A DNA stretch of 64,000 nucleotides, from assembly GCA_029641185.1 (NCBI GenBank), contig JAPWGK010000030.1, positions 1 to 64,000 of the forward strand. Direction: 5' to 3'. Below, piece by piece: positions 33,830 through 45,099 of this stretch. The notes below the pieces were generated by a model, which searched no databases, was not told the DNA's origin, and saw nothing but the letters and a program-made list of their open reading frames with translations. The stretch comes from Pseudofabraea citricarpa (Eukaryota; Ascomycota; Leotiomycetes; Helotiales; Dermateaceae). How positions within the stretch are numbered: the first letter of the stretch is position 1; the number at the start of each line of letters is the position of its first letter. Both the position numbers and the translations under genes were made by a program.

Positions 33830-34429
33830 ATGCCAATACTCGAAGTCTTACAAGTCCGACTCAAAGACGGAATATCAGCACAGGATTCTTCCTTGCTCGA
33901 GAACCTTTCCACTGTAAGGACCAAGATCAAGACGAATTCGAGATTCTATCTATGTGTGGAAGATCCAAGACTCGTCCTTGTTCTCGGACAATGGTCTTCA
34001 TTGGATGCACACAAGGCCTTCCTCGCATCACCTGAACGAGATGAGATTCTGAGTGCCCAAGACCATCAGCTGGAATTTAAGTGGATGGCCCATATGGAAT
34101 TTAGCGGAATGTCCCATCTACCGCTCGATGCACCTGTGTTGGCTATCTCCCGGTACTTCTTTTCAGGGGATGATAACCAGGAGATATCCCAAGCCCTTAG
34201 TGAGATTGTGACAGCGGTTCAGCATCAAGCAACTTCATTTCCAGTTGTAGCAGGCTGGAGATGTGATTCGGAGCCGGGAAATCACGAGTATTTTGAATTT
34301 ACTGGGTGGGATAGCAAGGAAGCACATGATCAGTTCACTGCACAATTGGCGAAGACGAGAAACCATCTAACAGCCAATGGCAGTCAACCCATGGAAGTTT
34401 ATCATGCTATGGATATGGAATTGATGTAA
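33830..34429 (+). CDS. Double ABM-like (dimeric alpha/beta barrel) protein
   Basis: Intronless, 199 aa from the ATG at 33830 (an in-frame ATG at 33800 adds ten residues). Two halves of about 95 residues each resemble the antibiotic-biosynthesis-monooxygenase ferredoxin-like fold: the first has LEVLQVRLKDG, LVLVLGQWSSLDAHKAFL and the second has LAISRYFFSG, YFEFTGWDSKEAHDQF. The aligned phrases GQWSSLDAHKAF and TGWDSKEAHDQF suggest an internal duplication, so the monomer may form a barrel alone. No cofactor is expected for this fold. Function unknown: breakdown or oxidation of small aromatic compounds is typical of relatives. Confidence 0.7.
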   Translation: MPILEVLQVRLKDGISAQDSSLLENLSTVRTKIKTNSRFYLCVEDPRLVLVLGQWSSLDAHKAFLASPERDEILSAQDHQLEFKWMAHMEFSGMSHLPLDAPVLAISRYFFSGDDNQEISQALSEIVTAVQHQATSFPVVAGWRCDSEPGNHEYFEFTGWDSKEAHDQFTAQLAKTRNHLTANGSQPMEVYHAMDMELM

Positions 34430-34596
34430 GATAAATAAAAGGTTTTAGCTGAAGAGCTTGTGATACTGTGCATTGCCATGGATCCATGATGTGCAGCACA
34501 CCCCATCTCAGTGACAAGACAATGTTCGGTTTTACTGTGCTTTGTATTATGCTTTTTCAAATTCCATTAGACTAATAAAACAGATTACCGAACAAC

Positions 34597-36811
34597 TTAT
34601 TTCATTTCAAATACCCTCCATAACCCAGCTACTGGCTTCATCATTGCAAGCCTGTAGAGATCCTTTGAAAACATATCCTCTCCCATTTTCAGATGCTCAT
34701 CATATCTTTGCTGCCACGCCTTCAAAGACAAAAGACCCTGTAGAGCAGCAGGGGAGCTTGAACCGAGTAAAACATCTCGTTCATGTTGTGCTTTTATCTT
34801 TGTCGTGCTGTAATCGTCCCAGATAACTGGATTAAAGTAGGGCGTGTCCAGAGAACCAGTCATTGCTTGAGAGTAATCATAAGGATTTTGCTCATACCCT
34901 ACACCCATACCAACTGGTGTAGCGCTCATCGGATATGCTACTTGCTCCGAAGCCATAGATCCATACACAGGGGAGATATAATTATCCGACCAAATATCAA
35001 TCTTGAGCGGATTGACATTCATGGTATTAGCTTGCAACAGATTCACTAACATCCCATAGCCACCGTGTCGAATTTCCGCAATTCTGTTCTGCCAGCCTTG
35101 GCCCCAGATCTGTTCTTTCCACGGGGAAGGGCAGACGATCAAAATGTCAAGAAAAATAACCGCTGAAGTTGCCATCATGCAAGCACAGAGAAAGGATGGG
35201 AGCCAGGCCTCTCTACTCCGAGATGGAGATGGTGATAATGCGAGATTTTGTAGTTCTTGAAAAGCACGAAACATGAGCGTTCGCGAATTCTGTATATTCT
35301 CGATCAATATTGGGACTGAGATGACTCGTGGAGTCGGATTCGGTTGGGTTACAGCCACAATAGACTTGTAAAGTTCACAGCATGCTGTCAAGATCTTGCA
35401 AGATGCATCCAGGGCAATATTCTCAAGGAAAGTTAGTTCGATTCTACTAGCTGAGAACCTGATGCTTACAGTAACTGATAGAGATCTTTGATATGCCCGC
35501 GCAATATCTGCCAAGTCTGCAAAATCTTCAGAGAATAGCCCAGTTGATCTAACTTGTTCTTTGGCAAGGACAAATTGATCTGAGTACACCAAAGCGCTGA
35601 AATCAATCTCTTGAGAAGGTGGACCAGAGATGATACGCCATGTTCGGCTCTTGGGGGTCGTTGGCGGCATGTGACGTACACAGTCTTCCATGTGTGCTAG
35701 AACATGTGAGAAAACTGGGCTTTTTCTAGATTTGCAATTGAGGTACTTACCTGGTAGGAGGTATAAAACAAGAGTTTCCATGTTTTCACGTCTTGTTCCA
35801 CTCACACTCGGCCAGGCTGTGAAATTGGTTGCCTGGATGCATGAATCACACAGACCGCTCACCTAGTGTTTATTAGCACGGGAATATGACAGCTACTTAT
35901 CGAAATGCATACTCCTTTACTATAAATCTGACATCTTGAACATAATGATGGATCAATGACGTGATGCAGATTCTGTTGAGGCATAGCATCAACTGGTCTT
36001 CGACGTTTAGAGATAAATCTCGGCGGTGCACCTGGGGCACCAGATATAAAGATGTCTCGATTGGGAGACGAAAATGTCGGGGATGGTGATCTCGCCTCTT
36101 TCCTTTTGGATGATGAGTTCTGGACATTTTCAGAGATATTGGGGGCATTGGCATATGTCTGGAAATCAGTGGCTGGGTATGAACTAAAATCAGTACTATA
36201 AATCTGACTTGAAAATGTAGGATCAAATGATTGTGATGTCTGAGGGCCATAGAAAATAGGACTGTAAATAAGTCAGTAGCTCCCACGATAACTCGGACGA
36301 CGACGTACGGTGTGTTGATTAAAGTGGTCTGGAATGGCTGAAATTGCGGGGTCAGATAGGGAGAGGCATTGTTTGGGCTGTATCGATAAGGTATGTTGTG
36401 AATGGTGGCATCTCGTCGGGCTGCATTCAAGCTGGCAAGACTTGGCTGAGGAATAACAGTATCTTGAATCGGTTCATTGTTAGTTGATGAAGAGACAAAC
36501 TTCGCTGCCTCTGGTATCTGTTTTGGTATGATAGATGCTATGCGCTTGGTTGGGGGCCGCGTCTGGCCCGAGCCAGAGGCCTGTCCAACGTCAATTTCCT
36601 TCTGGCTTGATTTCTTCTGGCCGCCCTTTGGCACTGGGAACATGAAGCCAAAATTGACGGGATCATTGTAGTCATCGTTGTAGTACCACTCTGGAGAGTC
36701 TGGGATCTGGGCTTCGGCTTGAAGAGTTTTCGGCGTCCGAGGAGAAGGCGGGGCTGGCTCAGATGGAGCAGCCGAGGGAGCAGCCGCATCAACACCACGT
36801 TTGGGTGCCAT
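34597..36811 (-). CDS. Putative nuclear protein with Cys knuckle, unknown
   Basis: Predicted 687-aa protein; exons (minus strand) 36811-36309, 36261-35913, 35862 onward, with an in-frame 54-nt intron near 35750-35697 and stop at 34597. The N-terminal 280 residues are disordered: Pro/Ser/Ala-rich with basic patches (KRRRP near residue 265) that could be a nuclear localisation signal. Across the exon 2/3 border lies CSRCQIYSKG-VSGLCDSC, i.e. C-x2-C-x10-C-x2-C, a possible zinc knuckle. The remaining 390 residues are mostly helical with conserved-looking Leu-rich segments (LFSEDFADLADIARAYQRSL, ENIQNSRTLMFRAFQELQNL), reminiscent of the middle region of fungal regulators. I read it as a transcription-factor-like protein of no known family. 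Confidence 0.65.
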
Positions 36812-39595
36812 GGCGAACTTCTCGATGAAGCTATTCGAAGGTCAGCATTTGCGGGTGACGGCCCAGTCCACGTAGGTGAAGCCGCGTGGCGTGCCAACGG
36901 AATGGATAAATGAGATAGACGGCACGTTGCGACCCCTTTTTCATCCGGATTCGAAGATTGCCTGGTAGGATTTAAGCTTAAACGGCAATAGCCGACAAAG
37001 CCGTTATTCGTTATCTGACGGCAAATGAGACCCATGTCCTCCATGTCCTGCTGTGCCTCTGATATGTCTACATCAAGAACTTTTGCCATCTCCTCGCATT
37101 CGGATCGACGATCTCGTATCTCCAAAATCGAGAAATGTTATCCTACTTTTTTGTCATTTTTTTGTTATTGCGTGGTCTGCCCGAGACCCAAATCACAACG
37201 GGAATGTTCTATCTACTTCGGCCACATTGTTTATAATGATCCGTGTAACGTCTCACACCCAATCTTTATATGGAAGCTTCTCCATTCTGATTACATTCTC
37301 CCAAAACTCTTTTTTTTTTCTTCTATTCATTGCGTTGCATTCTTATCAACCTCATTTTCAAAATTTTGCTAGTTACATCTATTCTTAAAGAATAAATCTA
37401 CAAGACATATGAATCAGATCAAGAAAGATTACTCACTATATCATGTTTACTACGTCCTAGCTTTTGGGCTCAACGGAAGTCCAACTAGTTACACTTGCAG
37501 TATTATGTTGGCATCTAGTTGACCCACTTAAACGATGTTAGCTGGGACAAGTTGTTAAATGGCGTCCTGGCTTCTGGAGACGATAAAATTTACCTCACTA
37601 CACTTGCAGCATTGACAAAAATAGGTTTCTGGACAAAAGTTTGACTTCCAGGGGAAATAAACTCCCAAATGGGCACCTTGTACCCCAAACTCAATAAGTC
37701 TGGGTTCATGGGACTTCTTTCAGCTGTTGCGCCCTTGTTATGTTCTACAGATTAGCTTGCCTGTGACGTCGTTCTTTTGATATAGCACTTTGTCTGACGC
37801 CAATTCTACCTACCTCCTAGGTACGCATCTGAATGATTATAAGCTCGCGTATTTCCTGGCATGTTGATATCCAATTGGCTCATGGAGTGAGGCTTCCTGC
37901 GTATTTATCGCCGTCGATTTTCCGGTACTCCTTCTATCTACCCTTACGAATTTTACAACTCACATTTCCTATGACTGTATTAACATAGGCTATTAGCGAC
38001 CTGTTATTAATTGTTAACTTATTGCCTTTGATATACATTCACCTTTATAAGTCCTTCAGATCAGTTAAACATTTCGTTACAACAATTATAAATTTATTCT
38101 ACCAAGAGAACCCTATTTAGCAGCCATTCTATCGAACTCTTAATTAATTGGACGTTACCTTGTAAGTTACCTTACGTCCCGGCTAATCTGTTAGCCTGGA
38201 TATTAGATTCAATGAGCTCATATATTTATTCTTGATTCATGGCCCTTGGTTGACGACTTATTATTTTATGGCAACATGACTCGGTTAGGGAAATAATTGG
38301 TCGCTGTCCAACGCATGCGGACTGTCCAATGCATGCGGAAGTTTGGATTTTCCTGGCTCAGATCCACTTTCTCTTAGTACATGCCTGTATAAGATAACTA
38401 GAATTTTAGGACTCTTGGCACTGGAGCCAGCCATACAAATCAGGTCGAACGCTCACCAAGTAAGAGCTCGTATTGTCTAAAGTGCTCGATCAACGAGGAA
38501 CTTGCAGTCAGAAAAGCGATAAAGGACTTATTCTACCAAGGACAATTACGGATCTAATCCCTATGTAACTTTACTAGTAAATTGAGTAAGAATATACAAA
38601 CCGCTTAGTTACGTAAACATCAACTCTCAAAACTACTTAGGTAGGTTCGTTTAAATACATTTATCCTGGATATAACTACTCTGCTCTTTTTGATTGACAT
38701 CGGTATCAATGCTGCGCAATTGCAAAGAATATTCCACTTGTTTCCAGTGTACGGTGTAACATTCCCCCGACTGGTCTGCCAAGATTGTGCCTACATATAA
38801 TAAAGTACACATACATCAACTGCTATCCTGCCATTTGTACATACAGCTGTACATGATTACCCTTTAGGTTTAGATGCGAAGAAGGGGGGATTCAATTCCA
38901 TAGCATCTACAGAATTGTACACTACGTATGCATTACGTACACATCTATCTGCAGGATGGTTTTTGGTACTGGAGTATAAACCAGTTTTAATGAGAAGGGT
39001 AGCCTGCTATCTTACTGTTTGAATAGCAACTTTATTAAAAGGAGGTAGACTTAGAAACCTCTAATTTGGTCAGAAATGAGGATCTTATATAAAATGTCTG
39101 TGGGCAGTTTGTGGGTAGTTCACCATTTCACTGGGAATGGTATTATACGAAGAAAGTGCTCAACGCTTTGAATTTCAAACCATGGGTTTTTCAAATCCTT
39201 ACTTACCCCCCTTCTAGAATTTGCGGCACAGCACATACCCACTCATTAATTATCCCCAAAAGAACTTGGCCAAGAGTGGTTACCATCTCGGGTCATGAAT
39301 AGGATGCTGGTCTTCTCTTATGCATAGCTACCTTTTTGTATCTTAACTTCGGCTTCCAATACTTTTAAAGGTTGCACGTCCAATAAGGATTTCAGAAGTT
39401 TGATCCATCTATGCCATCCACTATGCGTAACCGTAGCCAGCGAGGCAAATATGAATATATAAATGCCTCTGGTATGCGCACCGATATCTGCTATAATCTC
39501 CAAAGTCATCATCAGCACTTTTAATTTTGTCTCTTCTTTGCCCTCCGCGACTTGCTCCTTTTATTTCCAAGTTTTCAGAACCAGCAACAGACACA
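36812..39595. other. 2.8-kb gene-free AT-rich stretch
   Basis: Longest empty region in the window. The first ~300 bp are the promoter of the 36811 gene; from about 37,380 to 39,500 the sequence is AT-rich with stops in all frames and no ORF above 70 codons. No terminal repeats or transposase remnant recognised. The last ~150 bp precede the methyltransferase gene. Confidence 0.6.
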
Positions 39596-40690
39596 ATGGC
39601 TACAGCTGCAACCTTGACGCCTTTCAACGATCTTGTAGCAAATGCTATCACTGCTCACGGTCAAATCTCACCAGAGCAACTCATCGTCCTTGATAACTCG
39701 GCCAAATACTGTCCCGAGGGAATCAACCAAGATGCAGGAGATGAACAATCTCTGTCTGCAATTTTTGGTACCATGGCGAACCTGAACCGCATGGCATTAG
39801 AGAGTCCCAATCTCTGTGCCGGCAAGGACGGTCTATCTTTCCGCGATGCTCTGTCCCAAGCTGCTAGCGAGCTAGCAGTCTTAGCCAAGGGCCAGCCAAT
39901 CCGCTATGTTGAGCTCGGCCCCGAACCCTGGAAGTCTGCAGCGATTATTAAACAGATACTTGCGGCTGGGGTGCATCTGTGGCAGTACATTGGTGTCGAC
40001 ATTAACCCCGAGTCTGAGCAGACTATGCGGCAGGCACTGGTTCCCATCATTGGCGCCGAACGCTTCAGCTATTTAATCGCAGACTTTTACAAGTGCCAAG
40101 TTGCCGACTTTCCACGACGCGGAAATGCAGAAACGCCAGGAGGTGCAGGTACCCAGACCCCCGAAGAATGTATTACGATCGTGACGAATCTTGGCTTCCA
40201 AGAAGGGAATGACTTGCCTTCCCGCATTGGACCAATGCTCAAGCGTCTCACTCAACCAGGCGACCTGCTGCTCTCTGAGATGCAGGTCTTTCGTGATGGT
40301 AGCAGTGTAGGTGACGTTGTCAACGAAGACCTCATCCAGGCTTTCTATCAGCATCCAGAGATGCAACGCTTTTCCGCGTTGGTCGGTCAGAGACTTGAAA
40401 GTGGAAGCCCCTCAGAAGCGCATGCAGCTGTTGGCAATGAGAAGCACGAATACCTCTTCCAGCTTGTACCTCTACAAACCGACATTGGTTCCGTCAAGGT
40501 TGCTACAACTGTGGTCTCCGTCCGACTCAACGGCATCAAGAGATATCTGCTTACAAACAGCTGTCTCAAATACACTCCCCTCCAGTTCCAGCAGGCTCGG
40601 GAAGCGTCAGGGGATTTTGTTGTGAGACTCTCTCAGGAAACCGGGGATAAATCGGTGGTATTTCAAGTTTCTGAGCGACGATTAGAATAG
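39596..40690 (+). CDS. EgtD-type (histidine-specific-like) SAM methyltransferase
   Basis: Intronless 364-aa enzyme (ATG 39596 in context CACAATGG; an upstream in-frame ATG-less extension exists to 39527). The fold is SAM-dependent methyltransferase of the EgtD/EasF type: motif I is RYVELGPEPWKSAAIIKQIL near residue 103, motif II YIGVDINPESEQTM near 135, and the C-terminal part carries the beta-rich cap (YLFQLVPLQTDIGSVKVATT). Relatives methylate the amine of histidine or prenylated tryptophan, or act in peptide natural-product pathways. The usual glycine-rich GCGxxxK loop is replaced by LGPEPWKS, so substrate choice may differ. The MCT-like transporter lies 640 bp downstream on the same strand. 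Confidence 0.72.
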   Translation: MATAATLTPFNDLVANAITAHGQISPEQLIVLDNSAKYCPEGINQDAGDEQSLSAIFGTMANLNRMALESPNLCAGKDGLSFRDALSQAASELAVLAKGQPIRYVELGPEPWKSAAIIKQILAAGVHLWQYIGVDINPESEQTMRQALVPIIGAERFSYLIADFYKCQVADFPRRGNAETPGGAGTQTPEECITIVTNLGFQEGNDLPSRIGPMLKRLTQPGDLLLSEMQVFRDGSSVGDVVNEDLIQAFYQHPEMQRFSALVGQRLESGSPSEAHAAVGNEKHEYLFQLVPLQTDIGSVKVATTVVSVRLNGIKRYLLTNSCLKYTPLQFQQAREASGDFVVRLSQETGDKSVVFQVSERRLE

Positions 40691-41331
40691 ACGAGGTTGT
40701 AACTGCATATCTCATTCTAAGGCAAGACGCCGCAATGGGACTTATTTGTTATTTATGTATGACGTCAGTAAATAAACAAATATCAATTGGGCTATGAATA
40801 CGGAGTGCATAAATAAGCGTTGTCATGGATATAACGGAAGTACGGTACCTGAGCTGCACATCGCTAAGCACGCCGTACCATTACGGGAAACAATTGGAGG
40901 CAATCAAAAAGACTACCCCAGGAAACATGGAACGGCCCGCATCGTTCCTTTTTCATAGTAGTACCACCTTCCCAAGTGAATGCTAGGCACTCCATGCATG
41001 TATAGGCCAAGGCGCTATGCGGCGATAAAATTGGGGACTACATCTGTAGGTACATATAAGACCGTGCTAAGTCGAATGCAGTTCATGTGGATACTGATCA
41101 CCTTACTTCCCCTCTCTCGCCTTGCTTTATACTATACCGAGGTCCTTAGCCTGCATCAATCAACTGGAAAGGTGAGAAAATTCCCTGTCGTCATTATGCA
41201 AAGTCAAGAGATTTGCTGCCTCTATTTATCTCGCCTTGTTGTGGGAGGAGTTAGCAAAAGAATTTCGCATCATACCCCAAGGCATCGGGACATAGTCTCT
41301 CTTTTTATTCGGGCTTCCAACTTCTCCTGCT
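40691..41331. other. Intergenic, promoter of MCT-like transporter
   Basis: Between two plus-strand genes. Only unsupported short ORFs. Confidence 0.45.
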
Positions 41332-42804
41332 ATGAGTCTCCAAACAGTCCCTGCTTTGGTCTCTTCCAGAACCGCCTCCTTCACAGAGGAGTCTCGAAGC
41401 CCCTCGTTCCAGGAGCCAGATCCAGTTCGAGGCGTTGAAGATGAGATCACCTATCCAGAAGGCGGCCTTGCCGCTTGGACTGTAGCCATTGGTTCCTGGT
41501 GTTCCATGACTGCTGGTCTTGGTCTTGTGAACTCAGTCGGCGTCTTCCAAGCCTATGTCTCGACTAGCTTACTCCCTTCCTACTCTGCCAGTGCTATTGG
41601 CTGGATCTTTGGAATCTACGTCTTCATGTCATATTTTTGCAGTGTGCAGGTTGGACCTATCTTCGATGCGAGAGGCCCACGAGAGCTACTCGTCGTAGGC
41701 AGCATTTGCACACTTGGCGGTATTTTTGCACTGAGTGTCTGTACTGGTGCGTTCCGAATGTCCTCAAGCGAACCAGCAATAAAACGTGTCTGGAACAAGA
41801 GCTAAAGACCTACAGAATACTACCAATTCATCTTGGCCCTCTCCATCCTCGGCGGCATAGGATCCTCTCTTCTCTTCAGCCCCGCAATGGGTGCTATTGC
41901 TCACTGGTTCTACGAAAAGCGCGGTACAGCCAGTGGTTTTGCATTCACAGGCAGTGGTTTTGGCGGCGTTCTCTTCCCTTTGATGATGCAGTCGCTGCTA
42001 CCACAGGTAGGTTGGGGTTGGTCAGTACGCATTGTTGGTTTTGTGCTTCTCTTCTTGTGCATAGTCAGCGTCGCCCTTTGCAGGAGCCGGCTGCCGCCAA
42101 AGAAGGGCGCTTCTACTTCCTGGTGCGACATGTTGCCCAATCCAAATATCTTTTGGGATGGGACAGGAGCTATGGCAGTAACAACTGCTGGTGTCTTCTT
42201 GACTGAGTGGGCTTACTTTGTTCCCGTCACGTATGTGCCCAGCTACTACTTGGCTAGGGAGGGGTTGTCAAACAGCGAGGCTGTGAATGGGACCGGGAGT
42301 GCAGCATTCGCATATCAGCTGCTTGCCATCTTAAATGCAGCATCTTGCTTTGGGCGATACTTACCAGGCTATATTTCTGATAAAGTGGGCCGTTATAACG
42401 CTATGATTGTGTCCCTTTTGCTGTCGCTGGTGGCGGTAATGGGATTGTGGTTGCCGGATGCTTTGGCAGAATCTCCACCAAGTGGTGCGCTGATGATTGT
42501 ATTTGTGGTGCTCTTTGGATTCGTGAGCGGCTCTAATATTAGCTTGACGCCCGTCTGTGTAGGGCAGCTGTGCGAAACTCAAGAGTATGGGCGATACTAT
42601 GCAAGTGCCTATACGGTTGTCAGCTTTGGTTGTCTGACTGGCATTCCTATTGGAGGCACTTTGATCGACGCGACTGGAGAGCAAGGCAGAAGGGGTTATT
42701 GGGGGGTCATTTTGTTTACTGGTATGAGCTATGTTGCAGCATTTCTCTGCTTCTTGTGGGTACGAATACGCGTCAAGGGATGGGACTGGAGGACGAAGTG
42801 GTAG
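41332..42804 (+). CDS. MFS monocarboxylate-transporter-like protein
   Basis: Predicted 467-aa plasma-membrane transporter; exons 41332-41746 and 41816-42804. The hydrophilic N-terminus (~38 residues) ends in DEITYPEGGLAAW, the family-typical entry into TM1 (PDGGxxAW pattern in MCTs). Twelve TM segments can be counted, including GWIFGIYVFMSYF (TM2 with the following FDARGPRELLVVG loop) and, in exon 2, GTASGFAFTGSGFGGVLFP (TM4-5) and GYISDKVGRYNAM (motif A-like loop before TM8). Fungal members move monocarboxylates or secondary metabolites. It sits beside two methyltransferase genes and may export or import their product. Confidence 0.9.
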
Positions 42805-43527
42805 AGCAAACTAAGAATATCCTTGATTTTGCTTAAAAGTAGAACCATTTATATGTTCTAAATACTTAGAACATATAGAACATGTATATACAGAAGCATC
42901 CAGTTGCTTTACTGTGGCCTTCGTGGTGCCATCATCATAGCTTTTAGTCGTCAATTTTAAGAATTTCTTGTGAAACTGCCCATTTCAAAACTTGGGCAGC
43001 AAAAGCTAGTGCCGAAACGTATAACGTGAGCCTTCAATAGCTTGGACCTTGTGATAAAGACGAGCTGTTATCGGGCGTGGATATTGCAAGAATACAGCAG
43101 CCTCTTCGGTGCCAAATTCAAGTTAACCGCCACATAAAACGATGCCGATTCAACGAAAAACTCATCTCTGCCACTAGGAAAAGATGAAAAAGCCAATAGA
43201 ACCTATGATTATATGTACTGGCCGACGCTTGCAATCAAAAGACACAGTCTACAAACAAGACCAGCTAGGGGTTTCAGACCAAGCAAGATCAAAGAGGCAT
43301 TGTAATCTATTACACAGGTTCTCTACTCTCCAGGATGAGAGTAATGTTTCAACTGAATTGAAGGCCTAATTGACCATATAAAATTAAGCTAGTACCTATC
43401 TTATTGGGGGTTTGGGAGTAGCTCTACTTGTTATATACCATTACTTCGCCAGAGGCTTTCGGCCATACACTACTTTTCTGTCAAGACGTCAGTTTTATCT
43501 TAAATATACTTTTAAAGGCGTGCGGGC
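42805..43527. other. Convergent 3' regions
   Basis: Between the stop codons of the MCT-like gene (plus) and the LaeA-like gene (minus). Contains the hairpin below; no gene. Confidence 0.5.
42850..42877. repeat. 12-bp inverted repeat hairpin
   Basis: Arms TATATGTTCTAA (42850-42861) and TTAGAACATATA (42866-42877) are perfect complements around a 4-nt loop, 46 bp after the MCT-like stop codon. Could form a 3' UTR hairpin or be a small palindrome in AT-rich DNA; not a eukaryotic terminator in the bacterial sense. Confidence 0.6.
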
Positions 43528-44678
43528 TCACATCTCGTGGTACGCATGTTTCTTGCTATCTTTTAGACCTTCTCTCATTCTCCCAAGGTACGCCTGAACC
43601 TCTGTATAAGACCACTATGAAGACATTAGCTCAATCATCACACGAAGCAAGATAGGCAGGCTTACACCAAGGACTCTCGTCAACAAAGCTATACACCAGC
43701 CCTCGATACCTTCCTCCCAGTGTAACAAGTTCCACAGCCCAAGCTGTTTTAAGTGTGGATCTTCACTCCACGGACCAATTGGCCATTTAAAAACTTTCTC
43801 GACGACATCTTCAAAGCCCGCTTCCACGATATAATCTCTCATTTGCTCGTGGATACGTAAGTCTTTTCCAAACTTGTCCCCGGCTTCAAGAGATACTTTA
43901 CCCCACAGTGTAAAAATGTCGTCTTCAGTAACCGTCCCGTCATCTGAGGTTGGGTCGACAGACATCTCAATCTGTTGATACCATCCACCAGGCATGAGAT
44001 TGCTATATCCGGTGTCAGAGACTACTGCGCAGCAGGCTTTCCAAAAGCAAATAGGGAGGAGGAAGAATGTGCCTACTCAAGAACCTTTCTATAAAATTCT
44101 GGCCAATCCGCAATGCTTCCGTACATGGCACGGACATGGATAAAATCGAAGCTGTTCTTTTTATATCCCCAGTCAGGCTCAAGAGCATCGTTGACTTCGA
44201 ATCTGAGATTTGGAGGGACCCAGCCTGGCTGTGTGGGGGAAAGGTCGAAGCCTACAACCTCCGCAGAGGGATACTGATCCGCAAAATCAATTGCCCAAAT
44301 TCCCGTACCAGTGCCAATATCAAGAACCCTCTGTGGGTTGGCGCTAATCGGGGCAAGGAACAGTGCGTTGTCGAGCGTTAAAAGGTACAGGTGGTGTGCG
44401 ATATCAAGTTTGTTGTTCTCCGTCTCGTCATTTGGCCCCCAGTACTCGCCGTCTTTGTAAGCATGGTATCGTCGATTGTTTTCATATCGATACTTTGTCA
44501 TGTCAGACCGCAGAGATGTCGTATCACTACTGTTTGACGCAAGCTCAAATGCCGAATCGTGATCATCGTGTACAGATTCTGGACCTTCATTGACGCCCTC
44601 CTCTCCGGCAGTGGTACTTGCAGGTTCGGGGAGTGGCTGCGCATGATCAGCCGAATCTGACTGTTGATTTTGGGCCAT
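43528..44678 (-). CDS. LaeA-like SAM-dependent methyltransferase
   Basis: Predicted 341-aa protein; exons (minus strand) 44678-44077, 44002-43666, 43614-43528. A disordered acidic/Ser-rich N-terminus of ~65 residues precedes YRYENNRRYHAYKDGEYWGPND, the family's typical lead-in. Motif I is RVLDIGTGTGIWAIDFADQY near residue 115, followed by VVGFDLSPTQPGWVPPNLRFEV and DFIHVRAMYGSI, then MPGGWYQQIE in exon 2: together these are the hallmark blocks of the fungal LaeA/UMTA-like group, which includes the global regulator LaeA and many pathway-bound relatives. The C-terminus (WSYTEVQAYLGRMR) also fits. Likely role is a cluster-linked methyltransferase or regulator; being near other metabolic genes supports the former (inference). 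Confidence 0.92.
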
Positions 44679-45099
44679 AACGATGACAAATCGACTTGCT
44701 TAATGCTGGCGGAATATGTGAGAACAGAGCTGCCTTGTAACAGTTACTGTAAGTGTAACGATCCTTTCAGGCTGCAATATTTATCGATCCAAGATGATGG
44801 GTGGGATACTCTTTCCTCGTATAATCGTACTTAGAGTCGCTTGCCGAATAAATTTCCGCTTACAGAAGACAATGCATACAACAAGGATTGGAAATACGAA
44901 TGATATGCACGCATTCGATATTCTCTACCGGTTCTTATCCGTTCATCCCCGCAAACCCGATACAGTAATCTGTTACGTACTTGATTGTGCTCCTGGCCAA
45001 GGCGATATCCAGCAGCAATTGTGTTTTGGCTCAAGCCAAGATCACATGGAGCAAACCAACTAATTTATGAACCCCACGATTTTATTACATCCTGGAATC
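44679..45099. other. Intergenic
   Basis: Promoter side of the LaeA-like gene and 3' side of the Dal5-like transporter, both on the minus strand. No gene seen. Confidence 0.45.
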
